64,000 nt of DNA from positions 3,167,694 to 3,231,693 of the forward strand of contig NZ_CH902583.1 in the NCBI RefSeq assembly GCF_000152965.1, in the 5' to 3' direction. Each line of letters opens with the position of its first letter. Position 1 is the first letter of the stretch. The stretch is from Roseobacter sp. MED193. Lineage in GTDB: Bacteria > Pseudomonadota > Alphaproteobacteria > Rhodobacterales > Rhodobacteraceae. A model generated the notes under the pieces. That model ran no database searches and had not been told where the DNA came from. It saw only the letters and a program-made list of their open reading frames with translations. Of this stretch, positions 9,912 to 19,123 are shown piece by piece. The position numbers and the translations under genes were made by a program.

Positions 9912-10529
9912 CTAGGCCCTTAGGCTGGCCAGTGCCATGCTACTGATATCGCGGGCAATTGTGTCGATGAATTCTTGCGAGGCGCCGCGCTCTGGCCGAA
10001 ACCAGAACACGGGCGAGTTGAGGATCAACATTAGGCCAGCCACAGCCACAGACAGGTTTCGCTTTTCAAAGCTGCCTTCTGCAATACCGCGTGCGACTTC
10101 GGCCCGGAACAGCATTTCATACTGACGCTGTCCGGTGCGAATCTGGTCCTGCAGGTCTTGCTCGACACGGGACATTTTTTTGGCCTCTGTACCCCCCGTA
10201 TAGGTCTGCAAGATGACCTTATGGTACGCGAGCGAGTTCAACACTTCGTAGATATGCCCGCGGGCCATTTTGTCCAGCGACTGAACCGCTGGCAGGCTGG
10301 TATCAATCAGTTTGGCGACCGCGTGGTGCGTGAAACCCGCGGCTCGCAGTTGTACTGCTGCAAGCAAGGCGCCTTTAGAGGGGAAATGATGGTAGATTCG
10401 CCCTTTGGTGGAGCCCAGCCGAGCCGCGATATCATCAACCGAGGCGTTTTTGACCCCCAAAGTCATAAAACAATGGGCGGCGGCGTCCAAGATCTCGCTT
10501 TTTGAGCTGCTGATCTGTTCAAACATCAA
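9912..10529 (-). CDS. TetR/AcrR family transcriptional regulator
   Basis: A 205-aa repressor-type protein. The N-terminal helix-turn-helix (SEILDAAAHCFMTLGVKNAS, then DDIAARLGSTKGRIYHHFPSK) is standard TetR; the ligand-binding half follows. It is divergent from the liv-acyl-CoA ligase operon, with a 414-bp gap that contains a 26-bp palindrome, so it most likely represses that operon, with an acyl-CoA or aromatic-CoA as plausible effector by analogy with PaaR/FadR-type TetR proteins. Effector identity is inference. Confidence 0.88.
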   Translation of the reverse strand: MMFEQISSSKSEILDAAAHCFMTLGVKNASVDDIAARLGSTKGRIYHHFPSKGALLAAVQLRAAGFTHHAVAKLIDTSLPAVQSLDKMARGHIYEVLNSLAYHKVILQTYTGGTEAKKMSRVEQDLQDQIRTGQRQYEMLFRAEVARGIAEGSFEKRNLSVAVAGLMLILNSPVFWFRPERGASQEFIDTIARDISSMALASLRA

Positions 10530-10793
10530 AGGTCCGCCTGCGATTCAGAATGGATCTTGGCCTATCAGACAGCCCAGACGCGAGGCAATCCCTCGCCTTG
10601 ACTATCTCATTTTGGCGTCATGCATGGATCATCACAGTAGGGAGAGAGCCGCAGGCCATACAGAAGGGGCTGAAAACGTCGCCTTTTGAGGCCGCGTAAC
10701 GGGTCACGACCGGTTGGGGCCTAGAATCACCCTAGGGCGCCAGAGACGCAAAAAATAGGCACTTTTTGAGGGTTTGACGCTGGGTCTCGCCAA

Positions 10794-10829
10794 TTGACAG
10801 GTCAAAAACATACTCATTAGTCTGTTTTT
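10794..10829 (+). promoter_or_regulatory. Promoter with TetR-type palindrome upstream of livH
   Basis: A perfect -35 hexamer TTGACA (10794-10799) is followed by a near-perfect palindrome 10804-10829 with arms AAAAACATACT and AGTCTGTTTTT (10 of 11 positions paired) and a 4-bp centre CATT. The dyad covers the expected -10 region, so a bound repressor would block RNA polymerase. The rest of 10530-10943 shows no gene. Confidence 0.7.
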
Positions 10830-10943
10830 AGACGCTTGGGATTCCACGGCTTGAGGAGGCAGTGCGGAAACCCGCGAAAAAGCGCAAAGGCCCGGATGAA
10901 GACTGGGCAAGGAACCGTTCTTTAGGAGCGGGGGGAGGAAAAT

Positions 10944-11819
10944 TTGGAAGTATTGCAGCTCTTGGTCAGTGGGCTTGCGAATGGCTGTGTCTACGGCCTG
11001 ATCGCGCTTGGGTTCGTGTTGATCTACAAAGCCACTGAGGCGGTTAATTTCGCTCAGGGGGATTTCATGATGATCGGGGCATTTGTTAGTCTTGGTCTCA
11101 CAAATGCGGAACATATGAATTTACCATTCTGGATCGCCGCGCCCCTGACGATTTCAATCATGGCGGTGTTTGGCTATCTGCTGGATCTGTTTGTGTTGCG
11201 TCATCTCTTTGGCCAGAACCAGACAGCCGTGGTGATTTTGACAATTGCAATGGGCTTTGTCCTGCGTTTCATCGCGGGCATCATCTGGGGCCATGAACCG
11301 CAGACGCTGGAAAGTCCACTGGCCTTAGGGGATCTTCATATAGGTGGCGTTGTCCTGGGAATGGCTGATGTCGCTATCATCGTTGTTACCTTCCTATTGA
11401 CCTGGTTTCTGTATCAGTTCTTCCAGCGCACCAAGCTTGGGCTGGCGATGCAGGCGGCAAGTCAAAACCAGATGGCGGCCTATTTCATGGGTATCCCGGT
11501 GAAGCGGGTGCAGGGTCTGATCTGGGGCCTGTCCGGCGCCACCGCCGCAGTTGCGGGGATCCTGTTTGCCTCCAAAGGAGCGATTGATCCCAACGCAGGC
11601 CTTCTCGGGATTAAGGCCTTCGCCGCGGCGGTCATCGGCGGCTTTGGTTCGCTTCCTGGCGCCCTGGCAGGTGGTTTGATAGTTGGGGTGATCGAACCCT
11701 TTGCGGCACGCTACCTTGCTGCAGGTTATTCACAAATTGCGCCCTATGCCCTGTTGCTGGCCGTGCTGATCTTCAGACCTCATGGTTTGTTCAGCCAGGT
11801 CCGCGTGAAGAAGGTATAA
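10944..11819 (+). CDS. livH: Branched-chain-type ABC transporter permease LivH
   Basis: Inner-membrane permease of a HAAT-family importer. The 291-aa protein is hydrophobic throughout with about eight membrane segments and the LivH motifs GLANGCVYGLIALGF, AVNFAQGDFMMIGAF and the cytoplasmic loop AASQNQMAAYFMGI. The start is a TTG, supported by an exceptionally strong ribosome-binding site (GGGGGAGGAA at 10931-10940). First gene of an operon with livM, livG, livF, an acyl-CoA ligase and livK; the ligase suggests the imported solute is a carboxylic acid that is activated to a CoA ester rather than an amino acid. Confidence 0.93.
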   Translation: MEVLQLLVSGLANGCVYGLIALGFVLIYKATEAVNFAQGDFMMIGAFVSLGLTNAEHMNLPFWIAAPLTISIMAVFGYLLDLFVLRHLFGQNQTAVVILTIAMGFVLRFIAGIIWGHEPQTLESPLALGDLHIGGVVLGMADVAIIVVTFLLTWFLYQFFQRTKLGLAMQAASQNQMAAYFMGIPVKRVQGLIWGLSGATAAVAGILFASKGAIDPNAGLLGIKAFAAAVIGGFGSLPGALAGGLIVGVIEPFAARYLAAGYSQIAPYALLLAVLIFRPHGLFSQVRVKKV

Positions 11820-11823
11820 TCTC

Positions 11824-12909
11824 ATGCGTATTCACTTCAAAACATCCTACCAGCACGACATTCGACTGTTCCCCGACCGCTGGACGCTTTGCGTCTATGG
11901 GGCGCTATTGGCTCTGGCCTTTGCGCTGCCCTATCTGATTGGTGAGTTCTACCTGGGCGAAGTCACCAATGTGTTGATCTGGGCTATTGCAGGGCTTGGC
12001 CTGATGTTGCTCACCGGCCAAACCGGCCAGGCGAGCCTGGGACACGCCGCCTTTCTGGCGATCGGTTGCTACGCCAATACCATCCTGATCGAACAGGGCG
12101 TGCCCTTTATTATCGCCTTCCCACTCGCAGGTGTCATTACCGGCTTTGTGGGGCTGTTGATCGCAATTCCAGTGCTGCGCCTTCATGGGATCTATCTGGC
12201 CATTGCCACCATTGCTCTGTCGGTTCTGGCCGATGACATCATCGTACTGACAGAACACTGGAGCGGCGGAGTTTCAGGCAAATTCCCAGAGATGATCACC
12301 ATCTTCGGCTTTGAGATCGAGCGTTGGTCGATGCCATCGCGTTTCTACTACCTGGTTCTGGTGGTCACCATCATCTGCACGCTGTTTTACCGCAACTTGC
12401 TGCGCTCTCCCTTAGGGCGGGCCTTTGCGGCTGTGCGTGACAGCGAAGTCTCCGCCACCGCTATGGGCGTGCATATTGCCCGCACCAAAGGGAAGGCCTT
12501 TGGCCTGTCCTGCATGATCACCGGTTGGGCCGGGGCACTTATGGGCTACTACGCGGGCACCTTCAACAACGAGACCTTTAGCCTGGTGATTTCCATCACC
12601 CTGTTGATGATGATTGTGATTGGTGGGCTGGGATCCATCCATGGAGCCTTCTTTGGTGCCGTTGTCGTCGCTTTCCTGCCGCAGGCTCTGTCGATCCTAA
12701 AAGACAATGTCGTTGGGAGTGGAGTCGCTATTCCAGGGCTGGAGACCGGCGTCTTTGGCCTGATCCTGATTATGTTCATCCTGTTCGAGCCAATGGGGAT
12801 TTACGGGCGATGGCTTAAGATCCGCACCTGGTTCGAGCTGTTCCCCTTTGCGCGCAAGGATATGTTCCGCCGCCAGAAATCCTACCTGAAGACGGAGCGT
12901 CTGAGATGA
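11824..12909 (+). CDS. livM: Branched-chain-type ABC transporter permease LivM
   Basis: Second permease, 361 aa, with the LivM signature GLGLMLLTGQTGQASLGHAAF near residue 57 and the EAA-like loop GRAFAAVRDSEVSATAMGV near residue 200. Multiple hydrophobic segments. It begins 4 bp after livH and its stop overlaps the start of livG. Its partner LivH and the two ATPases form the complete importer. Confidence 0.93.
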   Translation: MRIHFKTSYQHDIRLFPDRWTLCVYGALLALAFALPYLIGEFYLGEVTNVLIWAIAGLGLMLLTGQTGQASLGHAAFLAIGCYANTILIEQGVPFIIAFPLAGVITGFVGLLIAIPVLRLHGIYLAIATIALSVLADDIIVLTEHWSGGVSGKFPEMITIFGFEIERWSMPSRFYYLVLVVTIICTLFYRNLLRSPLGRAFAAVRDSEVSATAMGVHIARTKGKAFGLSCMITGWAGALMGYYAGTFNNETFSLVISITLLMMIVIGGLGSIHGAFFGAVVVAFLPQALSILKDNVVGSGVAIPGLETGVFGLILIMFILFEPMGIYGRWLKIRTWFELFPFARKDMFRRQKSYLKTERLR

Positions 12910-13673
12910 GCCTTTTGGAAATCAACAATGCGACGCTCAAGTTCGGCGGGGTTGTGGCGGTCAATGATCTCAGCTTCTCGGTTGAGGAGGGCGAGGTCTA
13001 CGCCATCGTCGGTCCCAACGGGGCTGGAAAATCCACCGCCTTCAACTTGATCTCGCGCTTTTACGAACCCTTTGCCGGAACCTTTACCTTTGATGGCAAC
13101 AACCTGCTGGAGCGGGACGCGGATCAGGTGGCGGATCTTGGTATTGCCCGGACCTTTCAAAATATTGAGCTGTTTGAGCACGCTACAGTGCTACAGAACC
13201 TGCTTGTGGGACGGCACCGCCATCGCAAAACCACCCTGCTGGAGGAGATGTTCTTTACCCCGCGGGTACGGCGCGAAGAGGAGCGCCACCGAGAGGCGGT
13301 TGAGGAGGTGATTGATTTTCTCGACCTGCAACCCTACCGCAACAAGATGATCGCCGGGTTGCCTTACGGGGTGCGCAAGGTGGTGGAGCTGGGCCGTGCG
13401 CTTGCCTCAAAACCGCGTCTTCTCTTGCTGGATGAGCCCGCATCGGGCCTCTCGGTGGAGGAAACTCAGGACATGCGCTGGTGGATTGACGATATTCGCA
13501 AACAGATGGGGATCACCGTTTTGATGGTGGAACATGACATGGGTCTGGTCTCGGGTGTTTCCGATCGGGTGCTGGCCCTGGCAGATGGCGCCAAACTGGC
13601 TGAGGGAACCCCAGCGGAGGTACAGGCCAATCCTGCCGTTATCGAGGCCTATCTTGGCGCGGGGGCAGTCTAA
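12906..13673 (+). CDS. livG: Branched-chain-type ABC transporter ATP-binding protein LivG
   Basis: ABC ATPase of 255 aa: Walker A GPNGAGKST, LivG-specific IARTFQNIELFEHATVLQN, a signature region LPYGVRKVVELGRALA (the family's divergent LSGGQ), Walker B LLLLDEPASGL, and the H-loop in MVEHDM. The ATG overlaps the livM stop (ATGA). In LivG the signature is often degenerate, as here. Confidence 0.94.
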   Translation: MSLLEINNATLKFGGVVAVNDLSFSVEEGEVYAIVGPNGAGKSTAFNLISRFYEPFAGTFTFDGNNLLERDADQVADLGIARTFQNIELFEHATVLQNLLVGRHRHRKTTLLEEMFFTPRVRREEERHREAVEEVIDFLDLQPYRNKMIAGLPYGVRKVVELGRALASKPRLLLLDEPASGLSVEETQDMRWWIDDIRKQMGITVLMVEHDMGLVSGVSDRVLALADGAKLAEGTPAEVQANPAVIEAYLGAGAV

Positions 13674-14446
13674 TGGGTGAACCTTTGCTGGAAATCAAAA
13701 ACCTCGAGAGCTTTTACGGACCAATCATGGCAATCCGTGGTGTTTCGTTGAAAGTTGACAAGGGGCAAATCGTCACCGTTCTGGGCGCCAATGGGGCGGG
13801 TAAATCCACCCTGTTGAAAACCATCTCGGGTATCATGGACCCTGAAAAGGGTGAGGTGTTGTTCAACGGCAAGCCCATTCAGGGCCAAGAGCCGCACCGC
13901 ATCGTTGATCATGGCATCGTGCATGTCCCTGAGGGGCGCGAAGTCTTCCCGCTGCTCACGGTTGATGAGAACCTGAGCCTGGGCGCATACACCCGGTCGG
14001 ATAAGGCCGAAATTGAGCGCGACCGTGAGATGGTCTTTGACTATTTTCCCATTCTGGCGGAACGTCGGAACCAAGAGGCCGGCACGCTGTCAGGGGGGCA
14101 GCAGCAGATGCTGGCAATTGGGCGCGGCTTGATGCTGCGACCGCAGATCATGCTGCTGGACGAGCCAAGTCTGGGCCTGTCGCCGCTCTTGGTCCAGGAA
14201 ATCTTTGCTATTCTGCGGCGTCTCAACACCGAAGAGCATGTGACCATGATGCTGGTGGAGCAAAACGCCCGTATCGCCCTAGATCTGGCAGATGTGGGCT
14301 ATGTGATGGAGATCGGCCGCATCGTGATGGATGGATCGGCGGACCGACTGATGGAAAGCGAGGATATCAAATCCTTCTACCTGGGCCATCAAGAAGAAGG
14401 CCAGCGTGGCGAGAAACGCTGGAAACGCAAGAAAACATGGCGCTAG
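13673..14446 (+). CDS. livF: Branched-chain-type ABC transporter ATP-binding protein LivF
   Basis: Second ABC ATPase, 257 aa: Walker A GANGAGKST, the LivF hallmark VHVPEGREVFPLLTVDENL, signature LSGGQQQMLAIGR, Walker B IMLLDEPSLGLSP. It starts at the last base of the livG stop codon. The C-terminus carries a basic extra tail (GEKRWKRKKTWR) beyond the family core. Confidence 0.94.
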   Translation: MGEPLLEIKNLESFYGPIMAIRGVSLKVDKGQIVTVLGANGAGKSTLLKTISGIMDPEKGEVLFNGKPIQGQEPHRIVDHGIVHVPEGREVFPLLTVDENLSLGAYTRSDKAEIERDREMVFDYFPILAERRNQEAGTLSGGQQQMLAIGRGLMLRPQIMLLDEPSLGLSPLLVQEIFAILRRLNTEEHVTMMLVEQNARIALDLADVGYVMEIGRIVMDGSADRLMESEDIKSFYLGHQEEGQRGEKRWKRKKTWR

Positions 14447-14456
14447 GAGGGGAAAG

Positions 14457-16352
14457 ATGAATATGCATGTCGGCAACCAAACCGGACCCGCTCAGATTGA
14501 AATCAACGGCGTCTCGTATAACGCAGATCCGGGCCAGCGCCCGGTTTTGGTAGATGGCTGTGACACCATTCCAAAGCTGTTCCAGGCCCGCTGTATGAGC
14601 CTGCAAGAGCGCACGGCACATCGCGAAAAGGACATGGGGATCTGGAAATCCTTCTCTTGGACCACCTACTGGGAGCAGGCCAAGTGGATCGGGCTGGGCC
14701 TGCTCTCATTGGGGATGCAGCGCGGCGAGGTCGTCTCGATCCTGAGTGAAGACCGCCGTGAATGGCTTTATACGGATATGGGCGTGCAGGGCGTTGGTGG
14801 CATTGCATCGGGCGTTTATACCACTGATTCTGCATCCCAACTGGCCTATCTCGTTAATGACAGTGGCAGCCGGTTTCTGTTTGTCGAAAATGATGAGCAG
14901 CTGGATAAGTACCTGGAAATTGCCGATCAGGTGCCAGGTCTTGCCAAGGTCATCATCTATGATCGCGATGGCTTGCATGATCTGCAGCAGGAGAAATGTA
15001 TCTTCATCGAAGATCTTGTTGCCATGGGGCAGGCCTATGAGGCCAAAATCCCCGGTGCCTTTGAGACGGAGATCGCAAAGTCTAAGCCCGAAGATACCGC
15101 GATGTTGATCTATACCTCTGGCACCACTGGCATGCCTAAGGGCGCTATGTTGGGGCATGAAAATGTGCTGGCCTCAATGGAGGCAGGCGCGCGCGCCTTG
15201 GCCGTGGATCCAAATGATGAGCAACTTTGCTTTTTGCCGCTTTGTCATATTCTAGAACGCAATGTTTCAGTTTACTTCCCACTTGGTGCCTCAAGCACTG
15301 TGAATTTTGCCGAAAGCCCCGAGACGGTTTTTGACAATATGCAGGAAGTCTCTCCGGCAACATTTTTTGCGGTGCCGCGGGTCTGGGAAAAAATCTACTC
15401 ACGGGTTTTGGTCCTAGCACAAGAAGCCACAACAATGGGGCGCTGGGCCTTTCAGCAGGCAATCAAGGCCGGGCAAGCGCGGGCAGAATATGTGATGGTG
15501 GGCAAGGAGCCCCCTGCGGCTATTGCCGCAACATACGCCTTTTGGGACTTTATGGTGCTGCGCAATCTGCGTCGGATGCTGGGCATGGATAAGATGCGCC
15601 GCGGCGGCACCGGGGCAGCCCCCATCTCTCCTGAGTTGCTGAAATGGTACTGGTCAATTGGTGTCCCTCTGATTGAGGGATACGGCATGACTGAAAACGC
15701 CGGCATTGCGACCATCAACACCCTAGAGCAGAACGTGCCGGGGACCGTTGGTCACCCGGTGCCAGGTGTGCAGTTGCGCATTGCCGAGGATGGCGAAATT
15801 CAGACCCTGGGATTGAACAATTTCCAGGGCTACTGGCGCAACAACGAAAAAACTGCCGAGACCTTTACGGCAGATGGCTGGTTGCGGACCGGGGATGTTG
15901 GTCGCGTCGATGAGGCCGGCAATCTGACCATTACCGGCCGCATCAAAGATATTATCATCACGGCGGGCGGCAAAAACATTACCCCTGCTGAAATCGAGAG
16001 CAGGCTGAAGTTTAGCCATTATATTTCAGATGCGGTGGTGATTGGGGATCAGCGTAAATATCTCAGCTGTCTGATCATGATTGATCAGGAAAATGTTGAA
16101 AAATTCGCGCAAGACCGGAAGATACCATTTAGTGACTTTGCGTCGCTCTGTGCCGCGGAGGAGGTGGTCAAGCAGATTGGCGAAGAGGTCGAAGCGGTGA
16201 ACAAGGATTTTGCCCGGGTGGAACAAATCAAAGATTTTCGCCTGATAAATGTCTTGTTGACTGCTGAGGACGATGAGCTGACGGCGACGATGAAGTTGAA
16301 ACGCAGTTTTGTGGAGAAGAAGCATAAGGCACTGATCGACGACATGTATTGA
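14457..16352 (+). CDS. AMP-dependent acyl-CoA synthetase (long-chain fatty acid/aromatic acid CoA ligase type)
   Basis: Adenylate-forming enzyme that activates a carboxylic acid to its CoA thioester. The 631-aa protein has the P-loop YTSGTTGMPKGAMLGHENV, the A5 motif EGYGMTENAG, DGWLRTGDVG (A7), GRIKDIIITAGGKNITPAEIE (A8/A9 region, split over about residues 510-530) and a long-chain ligase-like insert. Start at MNMHVGNQTG follows the AGGAGGGG ribosome-binding site at 14445-14452; a longer frame to 14406 only overlaps livF. Being embedded in the liv operon, it probably activates what the transporter brings in. The exact acid is unknown. Confidence 0.9.
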   Translation: MNMHVGNQTGPAQIEINGVSYNADPGQRPVLVDGCDTIPKLFQARCMSLQERTAHREKDMGIWKSFSWTTYWEQAKWIGLGLLSLGMQRGEVVSILSEDRREWLYTDMGVQGVGGIASGVYTTDSASQLAYLVNDSGSRFLFVENDEQLDKYLEIADQVPGLAKVIIYDRDGLHDLQQEKCIFIEDLVAMGQAYEAKIPGAFETEIAKSKPEDTAMLIYTSGTTGMPKGAMLGHENVLASMEAGARALAVDPNDEQLCFLPLCHILERNVSVYFPLGASSTVNFAESPETVFDNMQEVSPATFFAVPRVWEKIYSRVLVLAQEATTMGRWAFQQAIKAGQARAEYVMVGKEPPAAIAATYAFWDFMVLRNLRRMLGMDKMRRGGTGAAPISPELLKWYWSIGVPLIEGYGMTENAGIATINTLEQNVPGTVGHPVPGVQLRIAEDGEIQTLGLNNFQGYWRNNEKTAETFTADGWLRTGDVGRVDEAGNLTITGRIKDIIITAGGKNITPAEIESRLKFSHYISDAVVIGDQRKYLSCLIMIDQENVEKFAQDRKIPFSDFASLCAAEEVVKQIGEEVEAVNKDFARVEQIKDFRLINVLLTAEDDELTATMKLKRSFVEKKHKALIDDMY

Positions 16353-16399
16353 CGGCGTGATCCAAACGCGCTGCGAAATATTCTAGGGAGGAAATGGAA

Positions 16400-17575
16400 A
16401 TGAAGAAACTTACATCCAAGGTGATGGCGGGCACGCTGATGGCTGGCGCACTGGCTCTGACGGCGGCTTCTGCTGTGCAGGCTGACAGCCAGGGCGTGAC
16501 CGACAGCGAAGTAGTGTTTGGCTCGGTCAATGACCTGAGCGGCATCTTTGCAGCAGTTGGCGTTCCCGCCACCAACGGTGCGAATATGCGCTTTGAAGAG
16601 GCCAATGCGGCGGGCGGCGTACATGGTCGCCAGATCCGTTTCGTGGTCGAGGATAACGGCTATCAGATTCCCCGCGCGATGCAGGGCTATAACAAGCTGT
16701 TGAACCGTGATAAGGTCTTTGGCATGTTGCTGTCTTTGGGGACGCCGATGAATATCGCCGGCTTCAAGCTCTTGGATCCTAAGGGTATTCCAAACGTTGG
16801 GCCACTTTCTTCTGCGCGCCAGATGCTTCAGGACCCGGTCGAGAATAAGTTCATCGGTTTCTCCAGCTACTATGATCAGGTGGATGCCGGTGTGACCTAT
16901 CTGGCAGGCGAATTCGATGCCAAAGAAGTCTGCAGCATGTATATTCCTTCGGATTTTGGTAAAGAAATCCAGGAAAGCGCTGTGGCTACCGCTGAAAAGC
17001 TGGGTTTGACCTATGCGGCGGAAACCAGCCACAAGCCGGATGAACTCGATTTTGTTGGTTCTCTGACCAAGCTGAAAGCGGCAGGCTGTGATATCGTCGC
17101 TATGGCACTGGGCGTACGGCAAGGCATTACGGTTGTTGGTACCGCCAAGAAACTGGGTTGGACAGACGTTAAGTTCCTCAACACCTCGGCTGGTTTCCTT
17201 GATGTTGTTGCCGCTGTACCAGGTGGTGTGACTGAGGGGCTTTATGCTGCTGCAGGTTGGGTAGACCTTATTGCCCGCGCTGAGGACGAGGCTCCAGCTA
17301 AGTTCATTGCGGATTATCAGGCCAAATTTGGTCAGCCAGCCGGTGGCTTTGCCATGTTGGGCTATTCTGCCGCGGATACAGTGGTCCGCGCGCTTGAGGC
17401 CGCAGGCCAGGACTTGACCCAGGAATCCTTCATTAAGGGTATGGAAACTCTGTCATATTTCGATGCCCTCACTGATACTCAGATCTCCTACAGCGGCGAT
17501 GATCACCGCGGTGCAGATGATATTGTGATTTCGGTTGTCGAATCCGGCAAATGGAAAGAGCTGAGCCGTCAGTAA
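16400..17575 (+). CDS. livK: Branched-chain-type ABC transporter substrate-binding protein LivK-like
   Basis: Periplasmic solute receptor of 391 aa with a Sec signal peptide (MKKLTSKVMAGTLMAGALAL, cleavage near AVQA-DSQG) and the type I periplasmic-binding fold pattern: GVTDSEVVFGSVNDLSG, GGVHGRQIRFVVEDNGY, and YDQVDAGVTYLAGEF. The ATG at 16400 is 8 nt from GGGAGG and preferred over the ATG at 16394, which is only 2 nt away. It lies 47 bp after the CoA ligase and is followed by a strong terminator, closing the operon. Confidence 0.92.
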   Translation: MKKLTSKVMAGTLMAGALALTAASAVQADSQGVTDSEVVFGSVNDLSGIFAAVGVPATNGANMRFEEANAAGGVHGRQIRFVVEDNGYQIPRAMQGYNKLLNRDKVFGMLLSLGTPMNIAGFKLLDPKGIPNVGPLSSARQMLQDPVENKFIGFSSYYDQVDAGVTYLAGEFDAKEVCSMYIPSDFGKEIQESAVATAEKLGLTYAAETSHKPDELDFVGSLTKLKAAGCDIVAMALGVRQGITVVGTAKKLGWTDVKFLNTSAGFLDVVAAVPGGVTEGLYAAAGWVDLIARAEDEAPAKFIADYQAKFGQPAGGFAMLGYSAADTVVRALEAAGQDLTQESFIKGMETLSYFDALTDTQISYSGDDHRGADDIVISVVESGKWKELSRQ

Positions 17576-17629
17576 TTTGGTACGGTAACGGCTGCCTCCC
17601 TTCATCGGGAGGGGCCATGAGGAGGGAGG

Positions 17630-17662
17630 CCCGGCGCATGGTAAATGCGCCGGGTCTTTTTT
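17630..17662 (+). terminator. Rho-independent terminator of the liv operon
   Basis: Perfect 10-bp stem CCCGGCGCAT (17630-17639) with ATGCGCCGGG (17645-17654), a 5-nt loop, and TTTTTT at 17657-17662. It lies 55 bp after the livK stop. Confidence 0.95.
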
Positions 17663-17730
17663 GTGGTGAAAGGCACAGATCTTTTGCGCAGGGCGGTGCT
17701 AAATCTTGCCAAACACCGAGATCTATATAA

Positions 17731-17746
17731 ATTCACATCTGTGAAT
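17731..17746. promoter_or_regulatory. Perfect 7-bp inverted repeat, ATTC-N8-GAAT operator
   Basis: ATTCACATCTGTGAAT is a perfect dyad of 7-bp arms around TC, 31 bp before the metallo-hydrolase start and directly after a TATATAA stretch that could be the -10 box. The half-sites fit ATTC-N8-GAAT, the site reported for the sulfide-responsive ArsR-type repressor SqrR of Rhodobacter and close to BigR sites. No ArsR gene is nearby in this window. Confidence 0.6.
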
Positions 17747-17776
17747 ATGGATGTGCGAGATCTGGAGGGGAAAGAT

Positions 17777-18703
17777 ATGACATTGAATCGTCGAGAGTTT
17801 GTTGCGGGGCTCGTGGCCAGTGCGTCGGCGCCGACAGCCAGCTTGGCAAAGGCAGTGGGCTCAGGGCAGCTCACGCTGGGGGACATGCAAGTTATGACCC
17901 TGTCTGATGGTCATTTGACCCTGCCACGCGCCATGCTTTTTGCCGGGCTGGAGCCCGATGCCGTCGACCAGATCCTTCAGAGCCGCGGGGTACCTGATGG
18001 GCCGATACATCCGCCAATCAATGTGACGCTGCTGCGCCACGCGGGCAGGGTGGTGCTGTTTGATGCCGGGTCCGGGCCTGGCTTTCAAAACACCGCCGGG
18101 CAATTGACGAGCGCGCTGGATGCGGCTGGGGTTGCCCCGGAGGAGGTGAGCCATGTGGTCTTTACTCATTGTCACCCCGACCATCTTTGGGGGGTATTGG
18201 ATGATTTTGATGACCCCCTGTTTCCCAATGCTGAATATCTGATGGGCGAGGCCGAATGGGCCTATTGGTTTGATCCAAACACGGCCTCGACGATCTCTGG
18301 TGACCGAGCTTCGATGGCGGTAGGGGCGCGCCGACGTCTGGAGGTCATGGAAGAGCGCCTGAGCAGGTTCAAAGATGGTCAGGAGGTTTTGCCAGGCGTC
18401 GCAGCCCATGCGAGTTATGGGCACACCCCAGGCCACATGTCGTTTGAGCTGCGCGATGGGCAGAAAAGCCTTCTGATCGGCGGTGACGCAATTGGAAACC
18501 ACCATGTGAGTTTTGCAAAACCAGAATGGTCAATCGGTACGGATCAGGATGGTGAACTAGCGGGGAAAACGCGGGCCCGCCTACTCGACATGTTGGCCCA
18601 TGAACAGATGCAATTGATCGGATATCACTTTCCAGATGGTGGAATCGGACGGGTAGAAGCCGTGCAGGGTGCCTATAGGTTTGTTCCGTCCTATGGTGAG
18701 TAG
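17777..18703 (+). CDS. Tat-exported metallo-beta-lactamase-fold hydrolase
   Basis: A 308-aa protein beginning with a twin-arginine signal (MTLNRREFVAGLVASASAPT), hence probably exported folded to the periplasm. The MBL zinc motif HCHPDH is at residues 131-136, a further His in GHTPGHMSF and an Asp/His set in GGDAIGNHH complete the dinuclear site. The family includes lactonases, persulfide dioxygenases and SoxH-like proteins; the fold is certain and the substrate is not. Start at 17777 is set by GGAGGGG at 17764-17770; a longer frame would run into the liv terminator. A perfect operator-like dyad precedes it, so it has its own promoter. Confidence 0.85.
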   Translation: MTLNRREFVAGLVASASAPTASLAKAVGSGQLTLGDMQVMTLSDGHLTLPRAMLFAGLEPDAVDQILQSRGVPDGPIHPPINVTLLRHAGRVVLFDAGSGPGFQNTAGQLTSALDAAGVAPEEVSHVVFTHCHPDHLWGVLDDFDDPLFPNAEYLMGEAEWAYWFDPNTASTISGDRASMAVGARRRLEVMEERLSRFKDGQEVLPGVAAHASYGHTPGHMSFELRDGQKSLLIGGDAIGNHHVSFAKPEWSIGTDQDGELAGKTRARLLDMLAHEQMQLIGYHFPDGGIGRVEAVQGAYRFVPSYGE

Positions 18704-19123
18704 AGGGATGGCGGCTACTGGCCTCATTAGATCTCGAACTCGATAGGCGGCTATATTGTCTTGGGGAGTATTTTGGCAGAGATATGGCAGGTAATATACC
18801 GTATTTGGTCTGTTTTCATGAGTGGGTTTTTTTGGCCCTAATTGACCAAATTCGAATATGATTCTCAGCCATCATGTTCAGTTTTCACATTGTTTTATGG
18901 GGGGAGCGACTGAAGGGTCGGTCTTTAAGTGTTGTTGTTGTTGGTATTTTGATTGGGGCTAAGTGTCAGTTATTTAACAAATATAACCGAAGGTTGCAAA
19001 AATGTTAATTGAAGTATTTTTCCGTTAACATTATTTGCCAAAACTTTATTGGTTTTTTTTATTTACAATTAAGGGGTGTGTTGTTGTAATTTAATCATGC
19101 TTTAGTCTTTCTGGGTGTGTATC
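18704..19123. other. AT-rich intergenic region
   Basis: About 420 bp of markedly AT-rich DNA (runs such as TTTTTTTATTTACAATTAA near 19050) in a GC-rich window. No reading frame or RNA structure could be supported. It probably holds the promoter of the downstream regulator gene and may be horizontally acquired or bound by a silencing protein. Confidence 0.6.

Noticed and set aside
16085-17122. 345-aa open frame antisense to livK and the CoA ligase end
   Set aside because: Overlaps two certain genes on the other strand, with low-complexity His/Arg/Ser composition typical of antisense frames.
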